This document shows positions 57,727-64,000 of a stretch of 64,000 nucleotides of DNA, in pieces (positions within the stretch are counted from its first letter, which is position 1; the number at the start of each line of letters is the position of its first letter). The position numbers were made by a program, and so were the translations under genes. Origin of the DNA: an uncultured Lachnospiraceae bacterium. GTDB lineage: Bacteria; Bacillota; Clostridia; Lachnospirales; Lachnospiraceae. The stretch spans positions 192,723 through 256,722 of the forward strand of contig CAUAFT010000002.1 in assembly GCA_958428365.1 (NCBI GenBank), read 5' to 3'. The notes beneath the pieces were generated by a model. The model saw only the letters and a list, made by a program, of their open reading frames with translations, was not told where the DNA came from and did no database searches.

Positions 57727-58653
57727 ATGCGTAAATACTGGAATGAAAAACGATATTATTCTTTAGACTATTATTTAAAAGAAACCTTCGGGGAAAAAAT
57801 ATACCGGATCGCCTTAAACGGAGGCATGACCTGTCCCAACCGGGACGGCACTCTGGACACAAGGGGCTGTATCTTCTGCTCCGCAGGAGGTTCCGGGGAA
57901 TTTGCCTCCCCTGTGGATCTGTCCATCACAGAACAGATCGAATACGGAAAAGAAAAGCTGATGAAAAAATTTCCATGTAAGCATTTTATCGCTTACTTCC
58001 AGGCCTATACCAACACCTACGCCCCGGTTTCCTATCTGAAGCAGATCTTTACGGAAGCCATCGAGCACCCGGATATCGTGGCTCTTTCCATTGCCACGAG
58101 ACCGGATTGTCTGAACATGGAAGTTCTCAGGCTTCTGACAGACTTAAATCAGATTAAGCCGGTGTGGATCGAGCTGGGACTTCAGACCATTCATCCGGGC
58201 ACTGCTGAGTTTATCCGAAGAGGCTATGACTATGACTGTTTTGAGCAGGCGGTAAAAAAGCTGCATGAATGCCGGATCCCGGTGATCGTCCACCTGATTC
58301 TGGGGCTTCCGGGTGAGGACCGCTCTATGATCTTAGAATCGGTGAGAGCCGTTTGTGCCCTCCGGGTCGAGGGCGTGAAGCTGCAGCTTTTACACGTTTT
58401 AAAAAATACAGATCTGGCAGATTATTACGAGACGACAGGCTTTCATGTATTTACTCTGGAGGAATATGCTGAGCTTGTCATCGACTGCCTGGAATACCTG
58501 CCTCAGGACGTAGTGATCCACCGCCTGACCGGGGACGGACCAAAGGATCTGCTGATCGCTCCCATGTGGAGTACGAAAAAGCGCAGCGTATTAAACTTAA
58601 TTCATAAACGTTTACAGGAACGGGATACCTTCCAGGGACGTCTTACACTTTAG
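57727..58653 (+). CDS. TIGR01212-family radical SAM protein (YhcC-like)
   Basis: 308 residues. The radical SAM cysteines lie in CPNRDGTLDTRGCIFCSAGG (Cys36, Cys48, Cys51), a family-specific spacing wider than CxxxCxxC. VHLILGLPGEDRSMIL and the C-terminal HRLTGDGPKDLLIAPMW match the YhcC family. The reaction is unknown. No ribosome binding site is visible before ATG 57727 (or GTG 57724). Confidence 0.88.
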   Translation: MRKYWNEKRYYSLDYYLKETFGEKIYRIALNGGMTCPNRDGTLDTRGCIFCSAGGSGEFASPVDLSITEQIEYGKEKLMKKFPCKHFIAYFQAYTNTYAPVSYLKQIFTEAIEHPDIVALSIATRPDCLNMEVLRLLTDLNQIKPVWIELGLQTIHPGTAEFIRRGYDYDCFEQAVKKLHECRIPVIVHLILGLPGEDRSMILESVRAVCALRVEGVKLQLLHVLKNTDLADYYETTGFHVFTLEEYAELVIDCLEYLPQDVVIHRLTGDGPKDLLIAPMWSTKKRSVLNLIHKRLQERDTFQGRLTL

Positions 58654-58670
58654 ATAGAGAGAAGGATATT

Positions 58671-59186
58671 ATGGCAGAACCTAATACGATCTATAAACTG
58701 ATTATTTTATATATGTTAGAACAGGTGGATTTTCCTCTCGGAAACACGAAGATCTCCAATTTCTTTTTAGATAAGGACTACACTACCTATTTTACCGTTC
58801 AGCAGACTCTGAATGATTTACTGGACTCGGAACTGATTGTGGCAGAGTCCACGCACAGCAACACCCACTACCGAATTACTGCTTCGGGGAAAGAGACCCT
58901 GGGCTTTTTTGAAAATAAGATCTCAGAAGCCATCCGGCTGGATGTGGCGGAATATTTTTCCAAAAACCAGATAGAGATGAAGGAGGAGGCAAACGTTCTG
59001 GCGGACTACTATAAGACCACGCATCAGGACTATGCCGTACACTGCCAGCTAAAACAGAAAAATGTTCCGGTCATTGACCTGACTTTGACCGTCAAGAATA
59101 CGGAGATGGCAAAAGCCGTCTGCCGGAACTGGAAGATGCAATCCGGGGAGGTCTATGATTATCTGATGGATATGCTGATACAATAA
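58671..59186 (+). CDS. DUF4364 family protein (winged-helix-like)
   Basis: 171 residues. The first ~80 residues look like a PadR-type winged helix (NTIYKLIILYMLEQVDFPLG, VQQTLNDLLDSELIVAES, YRITASGKETLGFF). The rest is a small alpha/beta domain. Likely DNA-binding, target unknown. GAGAAGGA precedes ATG 58671, 17 bases after the radical SAM gene, so the two form an operon. Confidence 0.85.
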   Translation: MAEPNTIYKLIILYMLEQVDFPLGNTKISNFFLDKDYTTYFTVQQTLNDLLDSELIVAESTHSNTHYRITASGKETLGFFENKISEAIRLDVAEYFSKNQIEMKEEANVLADYYKTTHQDYAVHCQLKQKNVPVIDLTLTVKNTEMAKAVCRNWKMQSGEVYDYLMDMLIQ

Positions 59187-59220
59187 AAATGGAAGCATAC
59201 CCGCAAGGACATGCTTCCAT
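59181..59220. terminator. Bidirectional terminator
   Basis: Perfect 10-bp stem ATGGAAGCAT / ATGCTTCCAT (59189-59198, 59211-59220). On the minus strand TTTTTATTG follows. It separates the convergent DUF4364 and Uma2 genes. Confidence 0.8.
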
Positions 59221-59248
59221 ATGACAGCTTCTCTTTATTCTTCTGAAC

Positions 59249-60031
59249 TCAATCTATATCCTGTACCTCGTGATCGATCCAGTTCACGATATGGGAGAAG
59301 TCAATTTTCAATTCTCCATTATAGATTTCTACAGATACCGGGTTATCCAATCCATGAATCACCGGGCATCCTTCACTTTCAAAGAAATATACCAGCAGCT
59401 TTCTCTGATATGGGTCCACGATCCAGTACTCGCGTACTCCGGCTTCCATATATTTACTGAGCTTCTTTGTATAGTCTTTCCGCCTCGTGGAAGGAGAAAT
59501 GACCTCCAGGACAAAATCCGGCGCCCCATATACGCCCCATTTTCTCACCTTATCATTGTGACACAGAATTGCCACATCCGGCTGGAGCATGGTTTTGTCA
59601 TCACAGTCCAATTGAATATCCACCGGCGCAATGAGAGGCTGGCAGTCTCCGCCGCGATCCATGATAAAGTTAGCGATCTGACGATGTACCTCGCCGCTGA
59701 TCTGCTGATGCAAAAAGGTCGGAGCAGACATATCGTAAAAAAAACCGTCGATCAGCTCTACCCTCTGCTCATCCGGCAGCGCATAATAATCCTCCAGCGT
59801 GTAGCTGCCCGGCGTATGCTGGGTGTTCGTCATATAACCGCTCTCCTCACAGACCTTTGGCGTATCTGCAAACAACCGTTCCAACGCTTGCAGCGTATCG
59901 TAACGCGGACTGCTTGTCTCTCCCGAAAAAATCTTCTGAACGGTTCCCAGCGGCACACCGGAAAGCTCCGCTATCTGTGCGTAAGTATAACCCTTTTCCT
60001 GCTTTTTCTTCTTCATCTCCTGAATTGTCAT
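59249..60031 (-). CDS. XRE helix-turn-helix / Uma2-family (PD-(D/E)xK) fusion protein
   Basis: 260 residues from ATG 60031 (GGGAGG upstream). Residues ~1-62 form a Cro/C1-type helix-turn-helix (YTYAQIAELSGVPLGTVQKI). Residues ~75-235 are the Uma2/DUF820 nuclease-like domain with the acidic core QPDVAILC and FVLEVISPSTRRKDYTKKLSKY, then GVREYWIVDP. Uma2 domains have a restriction-endonuclease fold but no known substrate. Monocistronic. Confidence 0.87.
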   Translation of the reverse strand: MTIQEMKKKKQEKGYTYAQIAELSGVPLGTVQKIFSGETSSPRYDTLQALERLFADTPKVCEESGYMTNTQHTPGSYTLEDYYALPDEQRVELIDGFFYDMSAPTFLHQQISGEVHRQIANFIMDRGGDCQPLIAPVDIQLDCDDKTMLQPDVAILCHNDKVRKWGVYGAPDFVLEVISPSTRRKDYTKKLSKYMEAGVREYWIVDPYQRKLLVYFFESEGCPVIHGLDNPVSVEIYNGELKIDFSHIVNWIDHEVQDID

Positions 60032-60133
60032 ACAGATACCTCCCACATATCATAGACTGATCCGGCAAGTTGCTTTTCTTATTCTAAGTATATGTTTTTC
60101 GTTTCCATATGTCAACCGAAATATATGCATATT

Positions 60134-60742
60134 TTACCCGTTTTTTCTGCTTTTACCCGTATTTTTACCGTTTTTCTTCTTTTTCTTCTGCACCGAATAT
60201 CCGAAGCTGCCGAGCCGCCTTCCCAACAAAAAATATTCCCCGTGGGAATAAGTCACCAGCCCCGTGTCGTTCAGACAGAATTTTCCTTTTTCATCCAGGT
60301 AGGTATCATCAATGTGAACCGCCATGACCTGGGCAAGAAACATATGATGGGAACCAAGCTCTTTGCATTCCGTCACGCGGCATTCGATATTAACGGGACT
60401 TTCCGCGATCATCGGCGCATTTACCTGTTCTGCCTCTTCTTTGGTCAGCTTCATTTCTCTGAATTTATCCACGTCCCTGCCGGACCTCACCCCGCAGTAA
60501 TCCGTTGCTCTTACCAAATCCTTCGTGACAAGATTGATTACGAACTCTCCACTTTCCCTTATCATGGAATAGGAATGCCGCTCCGGGCGGACGGAAATGG
60601 ATACCATAGGCGGATTGGTACAGACCGTTCCCGCCCATGCCACTGTGATGATATTATCCTCTTTTTCTTTTCCACGAACACTGACCATGACTGCCGGCAG
60701 GGGATAAAGCATATTCCCCGGCTTCCATGTCTGTTTTGCCAT
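60134..60742 (-). CDS. Flavin reductase family protein
   Basis: 202 residues of the FMN-binding split-barrel flavin reductase group (PLPAVMVSVRGKEKEDNIITVAW, RPERHSYSMIRESGEFVINL, GLVTYSHGEYFLLG). The C-terminal tail is Lys-rich (KKKKKNGKNTGKSRKNG). ATG 60742 follows GGGAGG. Electron donor and partner unknown. Confidence 0.88.
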   Translation of the reverse strand: MAKQTWKPGNMLYPLPAVMVSVRGKEKEDNIITVAWAGTVCTNPPMVSISVRPERHSYSMIRESGEFVINLVTKDLVRATDYCGVRSGRDVDKFREMKLTKEEAEQVNAPMIAESPVNIECRVTECKELGSHHMFLAQVMAVHIDDTYLDEKGKFCLNDTGLVTYSHGEYFLLGRRLGSFGYSVQKKKKKNGKNTGKSRKNG

Positions 60743-60837
60743 AGCGCTTCCTCCCAACAGAATACTCTCGTTCTGTCTTTCTCTACATGATCTTATCTGA
60801 AAAATAAACTCTGTTCCTTATCTTCCGCCATGACCGG

Positions 60838-62499
60838 TTACAATTCCTGCTGCATAGCTGTAATCAAGACAGGGATCAACTGTTTTTTTCTGGAAACCAT
60901 GCCCTTTAGAACAACGCTGTAGCCCTGGCTGGCAATGTGATAGGCTCTCTCAGCCAGCTCCACTGCTCCGTCTCCCGCACAGAGAAGCTCCGTCTCCTCA
61001 TCCAGAATATTCGTCAGCATCACAAAGACCATATCCAACTTTTTATCCGTCAATACTTTTTCCATATAGTCATGGATTCTTTCTTTTATCTCTTCCAGAT
61101 CATCCCGGCTGACAGAGCTGATCTGAGCCACGCCAAAGTTCTGATCCTCCGCATGGAAGATCTTGAAATCCTGATAAAAGATCTCCTCCTCTGTTCTGGA
61201 ACCAAAATCACATCCGGCGCGGAACATCCGATTGGCATGATCTTCCATATCGACTTCTGCAATCTCTGCCAACGCCCTGGCTGCCGCCTCATCCACCGCC
61301 GTACAGGTCGGAGAACGGAACATCAACGTATCGGACAGGATCGCCGATAATAACAGTCCTGCAATCTTCTTTCCGATCTCCACTCCCGCCTCACAATACA
61401 TCTGATAAATGATCGTGGAGGTACAGCCCAGGGGCTGATTGCGGAAGAATACCGGGGACATGGTCTCCAGACTTCCCAGACGATGATGGTCGATGATCTC
61501 TAAAACCTCCGCTCCCTCGATTCCGTCGATCGCCTGAGATTTCTCATTGTGATCTACGAGGATCAGCTTCTTCTTGTGCATATTCAGGAGATTTCTTCTG
61601 GATACCATACCCAGATAATTCATCTCCTCATCCAGGATCGGAAAATCCCGATGGCGCATGGTGGACATTACTTCCTTCATCTCATCCACATAGTCGTCAA
61701 TATCAAAGGTGATGAGCTTCTCCTTTTTCATAAAATATTTGATAGGGATGCTCTGGTTGATAAGTCTCGCCGTGGTGAAGGTATCATAAGGTGTACTGAT
61801 AATGACACAGTCCCTGCGGTTCGCCATCTCCAAAACCTTCGAGGAGACCGTGATCCCCCCTGTCACCACCATACAACTGGCATTTTCTTCTATGGTACAG
61901 ATGTGAGACTCATCCTGATCTCCTACAATCACAAGATCGTCGCTGTCAATGCACTCCTCCATCAGATCCCGGCTTCCGGTAGCGATCACTACTTTTCCAC
62001 GCAAAAAATAGGCATGCTCATTTCCTGCCAAAAGCGTGCCGTTTAAGGTCTCTGCAATATTTTTATACTGGGTTCTGGCTCTGGACAGAACCTGATTATC
62101 ATAGACTCCCATATAGGATTCCGCAATATCTGCGGTAGTAATCAGTCCCTCCAGCTTATCCGAGGAGGTGATGACCGGAAGCGTCATGACATTCTCTGTC
62201 TTCATCAATTCCCAGGCTCTTTTCAGGGAAATGTGGCTGCTGACACCCATGGTCTTCATAAACGCGATGTCCTTCGCCTGTGCTCCTGCATCCTCCGCAT
62301 ATTCCGGCGCCTCCACGCCAAAACAATTCAGGACATATTTTGTCTCTTCGTTGATGTTTCCCGCCCGCTTCGGAATGTACTCAAATCCGTCCTGCAGTTG
62401 ATTTTTCAGATTCGCATAACAGATCGCCGCACAGATGGAATCGGTGTCGGGATTTTTATGTCCGATGACCCAGACTTTCTTTTCCTGTTGATATTCCAA
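60838..62499 (-). CDS. ppaC: Mn-dependent inorganic pyrophosphatase with CBS-DRTGG insert
   Basis: 553 residues. DHH-type pyrophosphatase with GHKNPDTDSI near residue 13, LVDHNEKSQA (about 314) and EIIDHHRLG. Between the DHH halves an insert (residues ~70-310) holds two CBS motifs around a DRTGG domain, the adenine-nucleotide-regulated type known in clostridia. Activity should respond to AMP/ADP/ATP. Removes PPi from biosynthesis. Confidence 0.92.
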   Translation of the reverse strand: MEYQQEKKVWVIGHKNPDTDSICAAICYANLKNQLQDGFEYIPKRAGNINEETKYVLNCFGVEAPEYAEDAGAQAKDIAFMKTMGVSSHISLKRAWELMKTENVMTLPVITSSDKLEGLITTADIAESYMGVYDNQVLSRARTQYKNIAETLNGTLLAGNEHAYFLRGKVVIATGSRDLMEECIDSDDLVIVGDQDESHICTIEENASCMVVTGGITVSSKVLEMANRRDCVIISTPYDTFTTARLINQSIPIKYFMKKEKLITFDIDDYVDEMKEVMSTMRHRDFPILDEEMNYLGMVSRRNLLNMHKKKLILVDHNEKSQAIDGIEGAEVLEIIDHHRLGSLETMSPVFFRNQPLGCTSTIIYQMYCEAGVEIGKKIAGLLLSAILSDTLMFRSPTCTAVDEAAARALAEIAEVDMEDHANRMFRAGCDFGSRTEEEIFYQDFKIFHAEDQNFGVAQISSVSRDDLEEIKERIHDYMEKVLTDKKLDMVFVMLTNILDEETELLCAGDGAVELAERAYHIASQGYSVVLKGMVSRKKQLIPVLITAMQQEL

Positions 62500-62520
62500 T
62501 TTCTTACCTCACTTTATATT

Positions 62521-63069
62521 TTAGAAGGAAAATACTCCTGCAAAATATAAAATGACTGCCGCAAGTCCCGCCAGGTTGAGTACCAGCAGTCCAATGGTAC
62601 ATCCAAAGAAACGTTTGATGGATCTCATGCTGTCCTCAGCCAGATCCACCTTCTCCATTTTCTCTGAAAATTCCTCCATCAATCCCTGGATGTTGCGGTA
62701 ACATTTTACATTCTCAGTATGTATCTTCTCTGAAATTTCCCCCTGCGTCTCGCTGATATCCTTCGCAAGTTTTTCAACGTCCTGCGTCACCCCATCCAAC
62801 ACATTCTTGATCTCCTCGGTGTTGTCATTCTGCTGTACCTCGATATTTTTAATCAGCTTGTCCACCTGCTGTTCCACATTTCCCACAAGTGAATCCGCCT
62901 CTTTTTGGCGTTCCTCCAGCTCCATTTTCAGCTTCGTCGCCTTGCTCTCCCTCTCGTCCACCAAAAGCTGCAGCTCTCTGACCTTACTCTCTTTTGTATT
63001 AATCAAATCCTGAAGCTGTTGTGCTTTTTCCCTAAATTCATCAATCTGCCTCAACAAAAAATCGTCCAT
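62521..63069 (-). CDS. Coiled-coil protein with C-terminal membrane anchor (unknown)
   Basis: 182 residues from ATG 63069 (AAGGAG, 6 bases). A long heptad-rich coiled coil (about 1-145, LLRQIDEFREKAQQLQDLIN and onwards) is followed by a membrane helix (about 158-180, GCTIGLLVLNLAGLAAVILYF). Not recognised as any named family. A second start at ATG 63144, also with GAGGAG, would add 25 mostly basic residues (MRLFKSRNREISRKVKIRAG). Confidence 0.7.
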   Translation of the reverse strand: MDDFLLRQIDEFREKAQQLQDLINTKESKVRELQLLVDERESKATKLKMELEERQKEADSLVGNVEQQVDKLIKNIEVQQNDNTEEIKNVLDGVTQDVEKLAKDISETQGEISEKIHTENVKCYRNIQGLMEEFSEKMEKVDLAEDSMRSIKRFFGCTIGLLVLNLAGLAAVILYFAGVFSF

Positions 63070-63181
63070 GTTCTTCTCCTTTTTCCCTGCCCGTATCTTA
63101 ACTTTACGGCTTATTTCCCGGTTTCTGCTCTTAAAAAGCCGCATATAGCAGACTCCTCCTGGATTTTTAAATTCTGTTCCT

Positions 63182-63210
63182 ATTCTATCATCTAAGGTTG
63201 AATTTGTCCA
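63182..63210 (-). promoter_or_regulatory. Promoter of the coiled-coil protein gene
   Basis: Minus-strand TGGACA (63210-63205), 17-bp spacer, TAGAAT (63187-63182). Confidence 0.55.
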
Positions 63211-63243
63211 TAGTGGAGGTTGGATTGTTTGCGGCAAGTGCTT

Positions 63244-63301
63244 TCCTGCCCGGAGGACTTTTTATTTCGGAGGAAATACAAAAGAATTTCCTATGAAATA
63301 A
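63244..63301. repeat. Short dispersed repeat, copy 2, with adjacent hairpin
   Basis: 63244-63266 matches 8356-8378 at 21 of 23 bases. It runs into an imperfect 18-bp hairpin TTTATTTCGGAGGAAAT / AATTTCCTATGAAATAAA (about 63260-63301). Confidence 0.5.
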
Positions 63302-63334
63302 AAAAGACCACAAGCAAATGCCTGTGGTCTTTTT
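63301..63334 (-). terminator. Terminator of nifJ
   Basis: 12-bp stem AAAAAGACCACA / TGTGGTCTTTTT with a 10-base loop. On the minus strand it ends in T6, 23 bases past the nifJ stop. Confidence 0.9.
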
Positions 63335-63357
63335 CTATTTCACATTAAGAAACGATC

Positions 63358-64000
63358 TTACTGCTCTCCACCATATAAGGTAATGAGTTTATTGAGGTAT
63401 TCGTAACGCTCTTTTGCAGTCTTCTCAGAAACTTCGAACAGTTCTTCTGCTCTTTCTGGGTTGAATCTTGCTAATGCGTTGTAACGAACTTCTCCATTTA
63501 AGAATGCTTTGTAATCGCCTGTCGGAGCCTTGCTGTCTAAGGAGAATGCAGCCTTGCCTTCTTCTTTGAGAGCTGGGTTGTAGCGGAATGTATGCCAGTA
63601 ACCAGCTTCTACAGCTAATTTTTCCTCAGTCTGAGCTTTGCTCATACCAACTTTGATACCGTGGTTGATACATGGAGCGTAAGCGATGATTAAGGATGGT
63701 CCCGGATATGCTTCTGCTTCTGCGATTGCTTTTACACACTGGTTGTAATCAGCACCCATTGCGATCTGTGCAACATATACATAGCCATAGCTCATTGCGA
63801 TGGAAGCTAAGTCTTTCTTCTTCACTTCTTTACCGCCTGCTGCGAACTGTGCGATAGCACCTGTTGGTGTAGCCTTGGAGGACTGTCCACCTGTGTTGGA
63901 GTAAACCTCGGTATCGAATACCATTACGTTTACATCCTGTCCGCTTGCTAATACATGGTCAACACCACCGAATCCGATGTCGTATGCCCATCCGTCACCA
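63358..64000 (-). CDS. nifJ: Pyruvate:ferredoxin (flavodoxin) oxidoreductase, C-terminal part
   Basis: The last ~213 residues of PFOR are visible and the start lies outside the window. The thiamine-diphosphate domain is seen: GDGWAYDIGFGGVDHVLASG (the GDG-WA motif) and DTEVYSNTGGQSSKATPTGA, then MSYGYVYVAQIAMGAD, YAPCINHGIKVGMSKAQ and a C-terminal LNKLITLYGGEQ. It oxidises pyruvate to acetyl-CoA and reduces ferredoxin, the central fermentative step in clostridia. Codon use is that of a highly expressed gene. Confidence 0.95.
   Translation of the reverse strand, partial: GDGWAYDIGFGGVDHVLASGQDVNVMVFDTEVYSNTGGQSSKATPTGAIAQFAAGGKEVKKKDLASIAMSYGYVYVAQIAMGADYNQCVKAIAEAEAYPGPSLIIAYAPCINHGIKVGMSKAQTEEKLAVEAGYWHTFRYNPALKEEGKAAFSLDSKAPTGDYKAFLNGEVRYNALARFNPERAEELFEVSEKTAKERYEYLNKLITLYGGEQ

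Noticed and set aside
62521..63237. Longer N-terminus for the coiled-coil protein (start at 63237)
   Set aside because: It would begin upstream of the predicted promoter at 63182-63210 and encode non-conserved residues; ATG 63069 or 63144 with real ribosome binding sites are preferred.
1..64000. tRNA genes, rRNA genes, CRISPR arrays, prophage or integrase genes
   Set aside because: Looked for on both strands; no tRNA-like cloverleaf, regular repeat-spacer array or phage/integrase protein was recognised.

Overview
The window looks like a chromosomal housekeeping segment from a Gram-positive anaerobe of the Clostridia, most likely family Lachnospiraceae. The grounds are a moderate GC content, dense minus-strand operons with strong AGGAGG-type ribosome binding sites, an oxygen-sensitive ribonucleotide reductase (NrdDG), pyruvate:ferredoxin oxidoreductase, a giant 2-hydroxyacyl-CoA dehydratase activase-like protein, class III Fbp, a CBS-containing Mn-dependent pyrophosphatase, DUF4364, and the rplS-lepB-rbgA-lepB-rnhB-ylqG-ylqH-yraN-pgeF synteny. 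I did not try to name a genus. No prophage, transposase, CRISPR array, rRNA or tRNA gene was seen.

Layout: 1-5.9 kb carries parE-parC-folC-folE as one overlapping minus-strand operon. 6-8.3 kb has a CdaR/PucR-type regulator and an MsmK/UgpC-type sugar ABC ATPase. 8.5-11.8 kb has dut and nrdG-nrdD behind a promoter with two NrdR boxes. 12-14 kb has plsY-der. 14.2-17.4 kb is a YtrA-like GntR/ABC operon with a matching operator. 17.4-24.8 kb is the rplS to pgeF ribosome/secretion cluster. 24.8-28.9 kb is dapA-dapB-fbp behind a lysine riboswitch. 28.9-33.7 kb has a corrinoid adenosyltransferase, a tandem OB-fold SSB, typA and a PurF homologue without its catalytic cysteine. 33.9-42 kb has carD, an agr-type quorum-sensing locus, a MocR regulator, a DUF2225 protein and glnS. 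42-47.4 kb has a rhomboid-like membrane protein and the 1416-residue activase. 48-52.6 kb has a siroheme reductase, cysK, a diguanylate cyclase and a RelBE-type toxin-antitoxin pair. 52.7-57.6 kb has prfA-prmC-DUF1385-rpmE-rho. The rest has a radical SAM protein, DUF4364, an XRE-Uma2 fusion, a flavin reductase, Mn-pyrophosphatase, a coiled-coil membrane protein and the 3' part of nifJ.

The two most unusual parts are these. (1) The agr locus at 34.9-38.0 kb contains a 46-aa AgrD precursor. It also has two promoters of identical architecture, each with a tandem LytTR-type site. One promoter serves agrBD. The other produces a predicted ~140-nt terminated transcript that resembles S. aureus RNAIII in layout. 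The precursor has Ser where S. aureus AgrD has its ring Cys. (2) Two gene-free stretches (20.8-21.45 kb and 47.45-48.07 kb) are each packed with three consecutive long palindromes. The last palindrome in each is ~235 bp with a different outer stem but a shared 38-bp core (35/38 identical). The core is preceded at the same spacing by a 9-bp hairpin whose two arms have changed together, which suggests a selected nucleic-acid structure.
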